Below, piece after piece: positions 45,138 to 54,504 of a stretch of DNA of 64,000 bases. Where the stretch lies: contig NZ_CP049017.1 in the NCBI RefSeq assembly GCF_014236795.1, positions 722,001 to 786,000 on the forward strand, in the 5' to 3' direction. The notes beneath the pieces are model-generated. The model was not told the DNA's origin. It was given only the letters and a program-made list of their open reading frames with translations, and did no database searches. A program made the position numbers and the translations under genes. The first letter of the stretch is position 1; every line of letters begins with the position of its first letter. Source of the stretch: Xanthomonas theicola (lineage in GTDB: Bacteria; Pseudomonadota; Gammaproteobacteria; Xanthomonadales; Xanthomonadaceae).

Positions 45138-46193
45138 TCAGCGCGAGGCGGCCGGCAGCGCGTCCCACACCTTCGGATCCTCGGCGCCCAGCACCCAGCA
45201 GCTGAAGCCTTCCAGGCCGTATTCCTTGACCAGGTCGTAGCGCGCGCGGAAGCTGCGCGCATCCGGGCGGAACACCCACTCGCGCATGTCGTCGCGGTAG
45301 AAGTAGAACCACGACTCCTGCTCCTGCGGATCCCACTGCACGGTGGCGTTCTGCTCGATCGCCAGCGGGAAGGATTCGTCGGCGTCGATGTAGGTCGCCG
45401 AGATGTTCGACGCTTCCGTGCCGTCTTCCTTCACCGGGTTGCCGGTGTACCAGCGGTAGCCGTAGGTGGCGATGCCCAGCGACAGCTTCTCCTTCGGCAC
45501 CTGGGTCAGCGCGTAGTCCAGGTGCTTCTTCATCCACACCATGCCGTCGACCGGGCCGGGCGTGGTCCAGCGGGTGTGCTGGTCGTAGGTCATCAGGCTG
45601 ACCAGGTCCACCGCCTGGCCCAGCGCCTTCAGGTCGTAGGCGCCGCGCCAGTACTCCCACATCCACTTGGAGAACTGCCCGCCCTCGGCGTAGCCGGGCG
45701 CGTTGGGCACCACCGCCACCGACATCTTGAAGCCGGCCTTGTGCAGCGCGTCGGCGGTCTGCTTGACCATCCGCGTGTAGGCGTCGCGGTCGGTCCAGGC
45801 GATGTTCTCGAAATCGAACTGGAAGCCGTAGTAGCCGTGCTTTTTGCCGTGGATCAGCAACGAGGCGATCATGCGCTGCTTCGCCTCCTCGTCGTGCATC
45901 AGCTTATGGAAGCCGTCGCGGCCGGCGGTCATCGACAGGATCGGCATCACCCGCAGCTGCCTGCGCTTGGCGATGTCGTAGAGGTACGCGTTGGGGGTGC
46001 CGTTGACCAGGCCGTTCTGGTCCACGCCGTACCAGGTCGGCACCACCACGTCGATCTTGTCGACGTTGGCCAGGAACGAATTGGTCGATTTCTGCGTGCT
46101 CATCAGATAGAACAGCGCGGTCGGGTTCTTGGCCATGGCCGGGGTACAGACCATGGCCAGGGCAAGCAGCAGCCCAGCGAATCGCTTCATCAT
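45138..46193 (-). CDS. nixF: GH18 glycosidase, probable endo-beta-N-acetylglucosaminidase
   Basis: A 351-residue exported protein (signal MMKRFAGLLLALAMVCTPAM). The GH18 barrel has the catalytic strand motif YGFQFDFENIAW, giving the D-x-D/F-x-E pattern, and LSLGIATYGYRWYTGNPVKE with YIDADESFPLAIEQ, typical of GH18 cytosolic or spore-type lysins. In an N-glycan cluster it is best read as cleaving between the two core GlcNAc residues. It lies 13 bases after the GH29 gene. Symbol from gene order. Confidence 0.85.
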   Translation of the reverse strand: MMKRFAGLLLALAMVCTPAMAKNPTALFYLMSTQKSTNSFLANVDKIDVVVPTWYGVDQNGLVNGTPNAYLYDIAKRRQLRVMPILSMTAGRDGFHKLMHDEEAKQRMIASLLIHGKKHGYYGFQFDFENIAWTDRDAYTRMVKQTADALHKAGFKMSVAVVPNAPGYAEGGQFSKWMWEYWRGAYDLKALGQAVDLVSLMTYDQHTRWTTPGPVDGMVWMKKHLDYALTQVPKEKLSLGIATYGYRWYTGNPVKEDGTEASNISATYIDADESFPLAIEQNATVQWDPQEQESWFYFYRDDMREWVFRPDARSFRARYDLVKEYGLEGFSCWVLGAEDPKVWDALPAASR

Positions 46194-46206
46194 CGGGAGG
46201 TATCCA

Positions 46207-47883
46207 TCAGCGGGTGGGGGAGGGCAAGTCGATGCGGAACACGTAGGCGTGTTCGCCGGCGGGCTCGGCCGGCAGGGTCAGGTGCAGGCCGTCGGCGCGC
46301 TGTTCGAACGGCACCGGCTTGCCGGTGGCCAGCAGGGTCACGCCGCGCACGCCGTCGGCGGCGGTGAGCGAGCGGATCACCGCCTTGCCGTCGGCCGGCC
46401 AGCCCAGCTCGATCGCGTACAGCGCGCCATGGCCGGTGGTGAAGCGGAAGTCCTCGGCGGTGTAGGGCTTGGTCTTGGTGTCCTGGAAGGTGCCGCCGAC
46501 CACTTCGGTCGGGCCTTCGCCGTACATGCGCCATGGCCGGCTGTCGTAGATCGCCTCGCCGTTGGTCTTCAGCCATTTGCCGATCGACAGCAGGATGTCG
46601 CGCTCGGTATCGGGGATCGAGCCGTCGGCGCGCGGGCCGATGTTGAGCATCAGGTTGCCGTTCTTGCTGACCACGTCCACCAGCATGTGCACGATGAAGG
46701 TGGGCGTCTTGTAGGTGTCGTTCTCCACATAGCCCCACGAGGCGTTGCTGACCGAGGTGTCGGTCTGCCAGTGGGTGGGGTGGATGCCGGTGAGCTGGCC
46801 GCGCTCGATGTCCAGCGTGCCGGCGCCTTCCGGCAGCGCGCCGAGCTTGTAGTTCACCACCACCCCGTCGCCGCGCGCGGCGCCGTGGTTGTAGTAGTAC
46901 GCCAGCATGGTCGGCAAGGTGCGGCGGAAGGTCGGGTGCGCGATCCACCAGTCGAAGTAGATCAGCTCGGGGTCGTAGCGGTCGATCAGTTCGGTGGTGC
47001 GCGCCAGCCAGTCGTCCAGCCACGCCTGCGACACCGGCGTCCAGTCGTTGTGCACGTCGGCGTCGTCCTTGCCGGGCAGCCGCACCTGCGCCGGGCCGTA
47101 CAGGCCGGCATAGCGCGGGTCGTTGACGTCCGAGTCGAAATGGCGGCCGCCGTCGAAGAACCAGTCGTGCTCGGCGCGGTGCGAGGACAGGCCGAAGTGC
47201 AGGCCCTGCGCGCGGATCGCCTTGGACAGCTCGCCGATCACGTCGCGCCTGGGGCCCATCTTGGTCGCGGTCCAGTCCGACAGCTGCGAGTCGTACATCG
47301 CGAACCCGTCGTGGTGCTCTGCCACCGGCACCACGTAGCGCGCGCCGGCGTCGCGGAACAGCCTGGCCCAGCCCTGCGGGTCGAACTTGGGCGCGGTGAA
47401 CAACGGGATCAGGTCCTTGTAGCCGAACCTGGCCTGCGCCCCGTATGTCTCGATGTGGTGCGCGTAGTCCTTGCTGTCCTGTTGGTACATGTTGCGCGAA
47501 TACCACTCGTTGCCGAAGGCCGGCACCGAGAACACGCCCCAGTGGATGAAGATGCCGAACTTGGCGTTGTCGTACCAGCCCGGCGAACGGTAGTGCTTCA
47601 GCGAGGCCCAGTCCGGGCGGAACGGACCTTTGCGGGCGCCCCGCTCGGCTTCGTGCACCCGTCGCTCGCGCTCGGGCGCGTACCTGGCGGTGGCCTGCAG
47701 CCACTGCTGGTCGAGCTGCTCGGGACTGAGCGTGGTGGCGGTCGGCGCGGTGGTGGAGTCGGCCGCACGCAGCGACAGCACCGGGCAGGCCACCAGCAGC
47801 GCGAGCACGAGTGCACGACGCCTGGGGGCAGCTCCGGCGTGGCGGCAGGATGTAGCCGCGCGATGGCGGCACTCGGTCGTCAT
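46207..47883 (-). CDS. nixE: GH29 alpha-L-fucosidase of the N-glycan cluster
   Basis: A 558-residue exported enzyme from ATG 47883, with a hydrophobic signal ALVLALLVACPVLSLRAADS after a basic pre-region. GH29 motifs: WYDNAKFGIFIHWGVFSVPA, YVVPVAEHHDGFAMYDS and the nucleophile Asp in PELIYFDWWIAHPTFR. It would remove core alpha-1,3-fucose found on plant N-glycans. First glycosidase after the receptors; a strong terminator (48049-48083) precedes it. Symbol from gene order. Confidence 0.9.
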   Translation of the reverse strand: MTTECRHRAATSCRHAGAAPRRRALVLALLVACPVLSLRAADSTTAPTATTLSPEQLDQQWLQATARYAPERERRVHEAERGARKGPFRPDWASLKHYRSPGWYDNAKFGIFIHWGVFSVPAFGNEWYSRNMYQQDSKDYAHHIETYGAQARFGYKDLIPLFTAPKFDPQGWARLFRDAGARYVVPVAEHHDGFAMYDSQLSDWTATKMGPRRDVIGELSKAIRAQGLHFGLSSHRAEHDWFFDGGRHFDSDVNDPRYAGLYGPAQVRLPGKDDADVHNDWTPVSQAWLDDWLARTTELIDRYDPELIYFDWWIAHPTFRRTLPTMLAYYYNHGAARGDGVVVNYKLGALPEGAGTLDIERGQLTGIHPTHWQTDTSVSNASWGYVENDTYKTPTFIVHMLVDVVSKNGNLMLNIGPRADGSIPDTERDILLSIGKWLKTNGEAIYDSRPWRMYGEGPTEVVGGTFQDTKTKPYTAEDFRFTTGHGALYAIELGWPADGKAVIRSLTAADGVRGVTLLATGKPVPFEQRADGLHLTLPAEPAGEHAYVFRIDLPSPTR

Positions 47884-48048
47884 GGGAACTGCACTCCTGT
47901 GAGCGAAGACGTGCCGGCAACGAGCAACCGGCACGTGGATGGCGGAGAAGCGGGCCTGGCCATGTTCCTTCGAGTGCGCAAGGAACATGGCCAGCGCCGC
48001 TGTTGCATGCGATCGGCGACCTGTCGCTGCCTGATGCAGGCGGCAGGC

Positions 48049-48083
48049 AAAAAAACGCGCCACCGTGGAGGATCGGTGGCGCG
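48049..48083 (-). terminator. Intrinsic terminator after the second TonB-dependent receptor
   Basis: On the minus strand a perfect 10-bp stem (CGCGCCACCG and complement) with an 8-base loop is followed by seven T, 12 bases after the receptor stop. It would separate, or at least reduce, transcription from receptor genes into the glycosidase genes. Confidence 0.8.
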
Positions 48084-48094
48084 CCGGGACTGCA

Positions 48095-50749
48095 TCAGAA
48101 CTTGAAGTTGAGCTGGGCCTGGTAACCGCGGCCGTTCTTGTAGAACGCCGTTGGCGTATCACGCGTATTGCTGAAGACCCGGTAGGTGGAGTCCAGCAGG
48201 TTGGTCGCGCCGAAGGTGATGCTCATGTAGTCGGTGACCTGATACGAAGCGTTCAGATCCAGCTGCTTGTAGGCATCGGCAAAGTCGCGTGATTGCAGGC
48301 GACCGATCTGGGTGAAGTACTTGGAGCGATAGCTGTAGTTCACGCGCACCGTCCAGTCGCCGTGCTCCCAGTACGGAATCACGTTGTAGGTATCGCGCGA
48401 CAGGTAGGGCAGGTTCAAGCCGGAGCTGGAGTCGGATTCGGCGAAGGTGTAGTTGGCCTGCAACCCGAAGCCCAGGCCGAAGGTCTGCTGGTAGTTGACC
48501 GACACGCCCTTGACCTTGGCGTCGGAGACGTTGACCGGCGTGGTGACCTGGTACAGGCCGGCAATGGCCGGCGGTGCGGGATTGAGCTGTTGGGTGGTGG
48601 TGGTGCTGACGATGTAGGAGCTGATGTCGCGATAGAACACTTCGCCCGACAGCATGCTGGACGGGGCGAAATACCATTCGGCGGCCAGGTCGTAGTTGGT
48701 GGACTCGTACGGCTTCAGGTCCGGGTTGCCGCCATTGGCGGTCAGGTCGCCGGTACCGCTGTTGATGGTGAACGTGCCTGCGAGATCGGCGTAACGCGGA
48801 CGGGCGATGACCTTGGCCGCCGAGAAGCGCAGCACGGTGTCGTCAGTGACGTCGTAGGCGATGTTGAGGCTCGGCAATGCCTTGCGATAGTCGTTGGTTT
48901 TGGCGACGTGGTCGAAGTTCGCGCCGCCATCGTTGCTTTGCCAGAACTGCGACTTGTCGGTGGTATCGACCAGGCGCACGCCGACGTTGCCGCGCCACTG
49001 GCCTGACTCGAAGTTCAACTGCGTATAGAGGTTCTGGGTGATTTCCTTGACCTGGAACGAGGCGCCGAAGTCGGTGCGGTACGGACCCTGTGGCTGCGCC
49101 AGCAGATAGTCGCGTACGGCATTGAGGCTGGCGGTGGGCCAGGTGGTCAGGTCGCCGCTGGCGCCCAGACCGCCGTAGAGGCTGCTGGGCGTGCCGCCCG
49201 GATTGAACTGCGTCAGCGACACCGGAGCGGTGGTGTTGATGCGGTTGCCGCGCGCGTCCACGCCATTGTTGTGATTGATGTATTTGTAGCCGAACTGCAA
49301 CTTGGTGAACGGGCCCCATTGCAGATCACGCGAGGCGTCCCACTGGAAGTACTTCTCCTCGTCCTTGCTCTTCTGATAGGCGATGCCGCCGGCCTGCATG
49401 ACGCCGTCCGCGGTCGATCCCGCAGGCAGTCCAGCCGCATTGCCCGGCAGCGCCCAGTTGGATGCGCCGCCGTTGTCATAATTGACCGCCGTGTTGCGGC
49501 CGTCGAAGGCATAGTTGTAACCACCGTCCTGCATCAGGAACTTCATCAGGTACTCGGGATTCTTGCCGCCGGTGGCCTTGGTGTTGCCGACCTGGGTGGT
49601 GAAGACCCACTTCTCTCCGAACCAGTCATGACGCAGATTCAGGCTCTTGGTGGTGACGGTGCTTTCGCGATAATTGGCATCCAGCTGGGCATACGGTTGA
49701 CCAGCTGCGCCATCGCTGATCGTGGCCGAGGTGACGACGCCGTTCTGCACATTGGCGCTGGTGATCTTGCGCCTGTCGTTATTGCATGCCGGGCAGACGT
49801 AGCGTGCCTGGCTGAAGTTGTTGTACTTGCCCTTGATGTACAGGCCGGTCAGGTTGAACTCGTTCTGCTCGTTCGGTTTCCACTGCAACGCGCCCTGCAC
49901 GCCGTTGCGCTCGCGGGTCTGCTGGAAGAACGCACTGCTGATGCCGGCCGGCACGCGCGCGGTGGCCACGTCGCTGCCATCGCCGGTGATGGTGGCGGTC
50001 GGCGGAATGCCTGCGCCGGTGGTGTAGCCGAAGTATTCGATGCCGGCGCGTGCCAGATCCTGCTTGTCGTGCGTGGCGGAGATCAGCGCGCCGAAGGTCT
50101 CCTCGTCGTTCTTCCAGCTCCACAGCGCCGAGCCGCGCGGGTTGCCTTCTTCCGAACGGTCGTTGTAGTTGTAGCCGACCGAGCCGCGGATGGTGTTCTT
50201 GGGCAGGTCCAGCGGCTTGCGGGTGTGCACGATCACCGTGCCGCCGATCGAACCTTCGTCGATGCGCGCTTCCGGGGTCTTGTAGACCTCCATCAGGCCG
50301 ATGATTTCCGGCGACAGCAGGGTGTAGTTGAAGGTGCGGCCGCTGGTGTCGGTCGGGTTGCCGCCCCAGTCGCCGGAGGCGATGGTCTGGCCATTGAGCA
50401 GCACCCGGTTCAGCGCCGGGTCGGTGCCGTTGATGCTGACCTTCTCGCCTTCGCCGAACTGGCGGTCGACGCTGATGCCGGGCAGGTGCGCCAGCGACTC
50501 GGCGGCATTGGTGTCCGGGAACTTGCCGATGTCCTCGGCGCTGATCGCATCGACGATCGAGTTGGCCGAGCGCTTGACCGCCTGGCTCTTCTCCAGCGAA
50601 GCGCGGTAGCCGGTGACGTTGATCGTGTCCAGTTCCTGGACGTTCTTCGACGCTGCGCCGGAAGCGGGTGCTTCCTGCGCCATTGCGTTACCGGACAGGT
50701 ACAGCGCGGCCATGATGCTGATGGCTAACGTGGTGGTGCGGCTATTCAT
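48095..50749 (-). CDS. TonB-dependent receptor of the N-glycan cluster (second copy)
   Basis: An 884-residue outer-membrane receptor of the type that ends in an aromatic residue (QAQLNFKF). Signal TTTLAISIMAALYLSGNAMA, TonB-box-like region ELDTINVTGYRASLEKSQAV, plug domain (SIVDAISAEDIGKFPDTNAA, FGEGEKVSINGTDPALNRVL), then a 22-strand barrel. It takes up oligosaccharides through the outer membrane using TonB energy. It is a tandem paralogue of the gene at 51128; the first 45 residues are nearly identical while the barrels differ strongly, suggesting different ligands. Confidence 0.92.
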   Translation of the reverse strand: MNSRTTTLAISIMAALYLSGNAMAQEAPASGAASKNVQELDTINVTGYRASLEKSQAVKRSANSIVDAISAEDIGKFPDTNAAESLAHLPGISVDRQFGEGEKVSINGTDPALNRVLLNGQTIASGDWGGNPTDTSGRTFNYTLLSPEIIGLMEVYKTPEARIDEGSIGGTVIVHTRKPLDLPKNTIRGSVGYNYNDRSEEGNPRGSALWSWKNDEETFGALISATHDKQDLARAGIEYFGYTTGAGIPPTATITGDGSDVATARVPAGISSAFFQQTRERNGVQGALQWKPNEQNEFNLTGLYIKGKYNNFSQARYVCPACNNDRRKITSANVQNGVVTSATISDGAAGQPYAQLDANYRESTVTTKSLNLRHDWFGEKWVFTTQVGNTKATGGKNPEYLMKFLMQDGGYNYAFDGRNTAVNYDNGGASNWALPGNAAGLPAGSTADGVMQAGGIAYQKSKDEEKYFQWDASRDLQWGPFTKLQFGYKYINHNNGVDARGNRINTTAPVSLTQFNPGGTPSSLYGGLGASGDLTTWPTASLNAVRDYLLAQPQGPYRTDFGASFQVKEITQNLYTQLNFESGQWRGNVGVRLVDTTDKSQFWQSNDGGANFDHVAKTNDYRKALPSLNIAYDVTDDTVLRFSAAKVIARPRYADLAGTFTINSGTGDLTANGGNPDLKPYESTNYDLAAEWYFAPSSMLSGEVFYRDISSYIVSTTTTQQLNPAPPAIAGLYQVTTPVNVSDAKVKGVSVNYQQTFGLGFGLQANYTFAESDSSSGLNLPYLSRDTYNVIPYWEHGDWTVRVNYSYRSKYFTQIGRLQSRDFADAYKQLDLNASYQVTDYMSITFGATNLLDSTYRVFSNTRDTPTAFYKNGRGYQAQLNFKF

Positions 50750-50967
50750 TGGCTAAACCTTTGGGTGAGTGCATGGGCAAGAGGCGCCAACCGATGTTCC
50801 GGCGTGCTGGCCGCTGCCCGGCCTGTGGATGGCGCGGCACCTTGCGGTGGCTGCGCGTATCGTGTTTCGGTGCGCGTCGTCCGGTCGTTGACGCGGAAGT
50901 GGCCGCCGGCGGCACCGAGGCGCCGGTCCTTGTTCCCTGCTGCGGAGCGACAACCAAATCCAGCAAA
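50620..50967. repeat. Copy A of the duplicated receptor leader and signal-peptide region
   Basis: Nearly identical to 53563-53915. It covers about 130 bases of coding start (signal peptide and TonB-box region) plus about 220 bases of upstream leader. The remaining spacer up to 51127, 378 bases in total without a gene, shows lower similarity to the region upstream of the other copy. Confidence 0.85.
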
Positions 50968-51127
50968 ACGACCGATGCATGTTGTGTTGTGCAGATGCCT
51001 CCTGGTGCCTGGCGGGATCCCCCGTTCCGGGCATGGCGTCGGCCCGTTCGCTTTCCGTTGCCGGTCGCCGCCGAGCGACAGCTCGGCGCGTGCCTTCCCT
51101 TCTGCGCGGCTGCCGTCGCGGCCGCGG

Positions 51128-53692
51128 TTACAGCGTGAAATGCACGCTGAGCATGTAACTGCGCCCGTTCTTGTACAGATAGTAAGGCTGGCTTTTCTGG
51201 CCGGCGTAGCTGTAGTAGGTCTCGTCGAGCAGGTTGCTGGCTTCCAGTTGCAGCTTGACCTTGTCGGTGATCGCATAGGCCACCGATGCGTCGAGCTGGG
51301 TGAAGGCATCGGTCATCTGGCTCGCGCCCAGGCGGCCGATCTCGGTGAAGTAGGCCGAGCGCCAGCCCAGCGTCAGCCGCGCCTCCCACGGCCCTTGCTC
51401 GAAGTAGGGGCTGAGGTTGTAGCTGTTCTTGGAGTTGTAGGGCAGGTTGTAGCTGCTCTGGGTGTCGGCCTTGGAGTAAGTGTAGTTCGCCGCCACGCCG
51501 AAACCGCCGCCCAGCTCTTGCTGGTAGCTCAGCGACACGCCCTTGACCTTGGCCGCGCCGGAGTTCTGCGGCAGCGTCACCTGATAGACGTCCTCGCGCT
51601 TGTACCGGGTGTTGTACAGCGGCCGGTTCACCAGGGTCTGCAGGATGTAGTTGGAGATGTCGCGGTAGAACAACTCGCCGGCGAGCACGCTGTTGGGCGC
51701 GAAATACCATTCCAGCGACGCGCCGTAGTTGGTGGAGCGGTACGGATCCAGCGCCGGATTGCCGCTGCTGGCGGTGAGCTTGTTGTCGTCGGCGTTGATG
51801 TAGGGCGTGAGGTCGGCGTAACGCGGTCGCGCGATCACCTTGGCCGCGGCCACGCGCAGGATCAGCGCGTCGGACAAGTCGTAGGCGAAGTTCAGCGACG
51901 GCAGCCATTCGCCGTAGGACTTGTTTTCGTTCACTGGCGCATAGGCGTCGTTGCCGACGTACCTGTAGCCACTGATCGCATCGCGGGTGTTGACGTAGCG
52001 CACACCGATGTTGCCGCGGTAGCTGTAGCCGGAGAAGTCGGCCTGCAGGTAGGCGGCGCGGTTGCGCTCGATCACGCCGAAAGTGTTGTTGTAGCTGGGC
52101 CTGAGCGTGTCGCTGCCGGGCAGGCTGCGGACGTAGTCGACGATGGCGCCCCGGCTCTGCAGCGGCCAGCGACGCATGTCGTCGCTGACCGACAGGCCGT
52201 CCAGGTAGCCGCCGGGCGTGGTGCCGCCGTAGAAGCGGGCCAGGGTGTTGCCCGGATCCTCCCTGTAGTCGTTGTAGTACGTGTCCTGCGCGGTGCTGTG
52301 GCGCGTGGCCTTCACTCCGGCGCGGAGCTTGGTGACAGGGCCCCATTCCACGTCGTGGTCGAAGTCCAGCTGCGCGTAGCGTTCCTTGTCCAGGTTCGGA
52401 TAGCGATTCACGGTGGCGCTCTTCACCGACATGTTCTCCAAAGTGGACGGCGGTACCGCGTAGTCCACGCCGACGCGGCGGTGATCGATGGCGTAGCGAT
52501 AGCCGCCGTTGCCCCCCAGGGTCACCCCGTAGATGCGGTCGGCGCCGCCGGCCGAGCGGGTCGCGCCGACCTGGCCGGAGACGTTCCAGCCGTCGCCGTG
52601 CCAGTCCCCGCGCAAGGTGTTGCTGCTGGTCTTGACCGTGGTGCTGCGCACGTACGAATCGAGGATGGTCTGGGCGTTGTCGCCGTAGGCCCCGGAGGTG
52701 GCGACGCCGTCGACCACGTTCAGTGCGGTGGCAGTGGCCGGCTTGATGTCGGCGAAGCGGCTCTGGTTGACGTTGTCGAACGTCTCCTCGACGTACAGGC
52801 CGGTGTAGGACAGCTCGAACGCCTCGCTGGGCTTCCACTGCAGCGCGCCGGTGACGCCGTCGCGCTTGCGCGTCTGCAGGAACAGCGCGGTGTTGATCGC
52901 GCTCGGGTAGACCCCTTGCTTGCCGGCGGCGACCGCGTCGGGAAAGCCGGCGCCCTGGATGGCGCTGTAGCCGAAGATCTCCACGCCGTCGCGGCGCAGC
53001 GAGCGTTCCGAATGCATCACCGAGCCGAGCACGCCGAGCGTGCCTGCATCGTTCTTCCAGTTGTACAACAGCGAGGCGTTGGGCTTGCCGTCCTCGGAGC
53101 GGTCGTTGTAGCCGTAGCCGACGCTGCCGGTCAGCAGGTTTTTTTCCAGTTCCAGCGGCTTGCGCGTGTGCAGGATCACGGTGCCGCCGAGGCTGCCCTC
53201 GTCGATGCTGGCCTGCGCACTCTTGTAGACCTCGGCGCTGCCGATCACTTCCGGCGCCAGCAGCGAGTAATTGAACGAGCGGCTGTCCGGGTTGTTCGGA
53301 TCGCCGCCCCAACTGGTGGAGGCGATGCTCTGGCCGTTGAGCAGGACCCGGTTCAAGGCCGGGTCGGTGCCCAGGATGGAGACCTTCTCGCCTTCGCCGA
53401 ACTGGCGGTCGACGCTGACGCCGGGCAGGTGCGACAGCGATTCGGCGACATTGGTGGCAGGAAACTTGCCGACGTCCTCGGCCGAGATCGCATCGACGAT
53501 CGCGTCGGCGTTGCGCTTGATGTTGAGCGACTTCTGCAGGCTGGCGCGGTAGCCGGTGACGCTGATCGTGTCCAGTTCCTGGACGTTCTTCGGCGCTGGG
53601 CCGGAAGCGGGCGCTTCCTGCGCCATTGCGTTACCGGACAGGTACAGCGCGGCCATGATGCTGATGGCTAACGTGGTGGTGCGGCTATTCAT
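51128..53692 (-). CDS. TonB-dependent receptor of the N-glycan cluster (first copy)
   Basis: An 854-residue outer-membrane receptor from ATG 53692. Signal and TonB-box region (ELDTISVTGYRASLQKSLNI) match the paralogue at 48095. The plug continues IVDAISAEDVGKFPATNVAE and GEGEKVSILGTDPALNRVLL. The barrel ends YKNGRSYMLSVHFTL, an alternating pattern whose last residue is Leu rather than the usual Phe/Trp. It lies promoter-proximal in the minus-strand unit, next to the divergent glucokinase gene, and probably imports N-glycans or GlcNAc-containing oligosaccharides. Confidence 0.92.
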   Translation of the reverse strand: MNSRTTTLAISIMAALYLSGNAMAQEAPASGPAPKNVQELDTISVTGYRASLQKSLNIKRNADAIVDAISAEDVGKFPATNVAESLSHLPGVSVDRQFGEGEKVSILGTDPALNRVLLNGQSIASTSWGGDPNNPDSRSFNYSLLAPEVIGSAEVYKSAQASIDEGSLGGTVILHTRKPLELEKNLLTGSVGYGYNDRSEDGKPNASLLYNWKNDAGTLGVLGSVMHSERSLRRDGVEIFGYSAIQGAGFPDAVAAGKQGVYPSAINTALFLQTRKRDGVTGALQWKPSEAFELSYTGLYVEETFDNVNQSRFADIKPATATALNVVDGVATSGAYGDNAQTILDSYVRSTTVKTSSNTLRGDWHGDGWNVSGQVGATRSAGGADRIYGVTLGGNGGYRYAIDHRRVGVDYAVPPSTLENMSVKSATVNRYPNLDKERYAQLDFDHDVEWGPVTKLRAGVKATRHSTAQDTYYNDYREDPGNTLARFYGGTTPGGYLDGLSVSDDMRRWPLQSRGAIVDYVRSLPGSDTLRPSYNNTFGVIERNRAAYLQADFSGYSYRGNIGVRYVNTRDAISGYRYVGNDAYAPVNENKSYGEWLPSLNFAYDLSDALILRVAAAKVIARPRYADLTPYINADDNKLTASSGNPALDPYRSTNYGASLEWYFAPNSVLAGELFYRDISNYILQTLVNRPLYNTRYKREDVYQVTLPQNSGAAKVKGVSLSYQQELGGGFGVAANYTYSKADTQSSYNLPYNSKNSYNLSPYFEQGPWEARLTLGWRSAYFTEIGRLGASQMTDAFTQLDASVAYAITDKVKLQLEASNLLDETYYSYAGQKSQPYYLYKNGRSYMLSVHFTL

Positions 53693-53915
53693 TGGCTGAA
53701 CCTTTGGGTGAGTGCATGGGCAAGAGGCGCCAACCGATGTTCCGGCGTGCTGGCCGCTGCCCGGCCTGTGGATGGCGCGGCACCTTGCGGTGGCTGCGTG
53801 TATCGCGTTTCGGTGCGCGTCGTCCGGTCGTTGACGCGGAAGTGGCCGCCGGCGGCACCGAGGCGCCGGTCCTTCCTTGTTTCCTGTGGGGGGGGGGACA
53901 ACCAAATCCAGCAAA
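53563..53915. repeat. Copy B of the duplicated receptor leader and signal-peptide region, with a G10 tract
   Basis: Counterpart of 50620-50967. It differs most at 53873-53900, where a run of ten G (53888-53897) replaces a mixed sequence (CTGCGGAGC) in the other copy. The run lies about 195 bases upstream of the receptor start, within the likely 5' leader. Confidence 0.85.
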
Positions 53916-54124
53916 GCAATGCATGTTGCAGACGCCTGGTGCGCGGGCGGAAACCCCGTTCCGTGCATGGCGTTGGAGCCGTTTGCCTTTCGTCGCGGCG
54001 ACCACCGAGCAACCGCCTCGGCGCCTTTGCCCATGGCGCTGTAGCGGCGCCATGGCGCGGTCCAACCTGAACGTGGCATGTCTTGAGGTTGTAAGACTTG
54101 TCTGACTCGAGTCTGTAATAGCGC

Positions 54125-54138
54125 TGACAGCGTTGTCA
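54125..54138. promoter_or_regulatory. LacI-type operator candidate near receptor promoter
   Basis: TGACAGCGTTGTCA is a palindrome with one mismatch per half and a central CG, the form of LacI-family sites. From memory it resembles the NagR (LacI family) motif of GlcNAc-utilisation genes in gamma-proteobacteria. It lies 433 bases upstream of the receptor start and belongs to the shared region with glucokinase. Confidence 0.6.
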
Positions 54139-54180
54139 ATACGTGCTTCACGGTATTTTGACAATTCGTTGCCCGATCGC

Positions 54181-54210
54181 CCCGGCGGGCCGCGGCCGCG
54201 GCCCGCCGGG
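54181..54210. repeat. Perfect 30-bp GC palindrome between divergent promoters
   Basis: The 15 bases from 54181 (CCCGGCGGGCCGCGG) are followed by their exact reverse complement with no loop. It lies between the two operator candidates in the region between the divergent receptor and glucokinase genes. It could act as a barrier or terminator for either strand. Confidence 0.7.
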
Positions 54211-54490
54211 CATTCCCGCTTTACGGATAGGTGGTTGTTCGCCAAGGAAAATCGGTCGCGGCCGGGAAGCGCCCCGGCGGCGCGGTGCGGCGCTTGTCTC
54301 GACCGCTGCCGATCCCGGTCGGAATCGGCATTCCAGAAATTTTGTGCAGCGCGGCGAAGCGCGGTGCTGTCTGACCGGTTCGTTGGCGTTGCATGCGCGA
54401 TGTCGTGTGCTGTCGGAACGAGGCGACGAATCCAGCCAGGATGGCTGATCGCTGGCGAGTGCCGGTGGCGCCCGCTGGATGACTTTATCT

Positions 54491-54504
54491 TGACAACGTT
54501 ATCA
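54491..54504. promoter_or_regulatory. LacI-type operator candidate upstream of glucokinase
   Basis: TGACAACGTTATCA is the same motif as at 54125 with one half-site mismatch. It lies 75 bases upstream of the glk start, a typical position for repression. Two such sites in one divergent intergenic region support shared control of glk and the N-glycan genes. The 886 bases between the receptor and glk (53693-54578) hold no gene that I can support. Confidence 0.65.
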
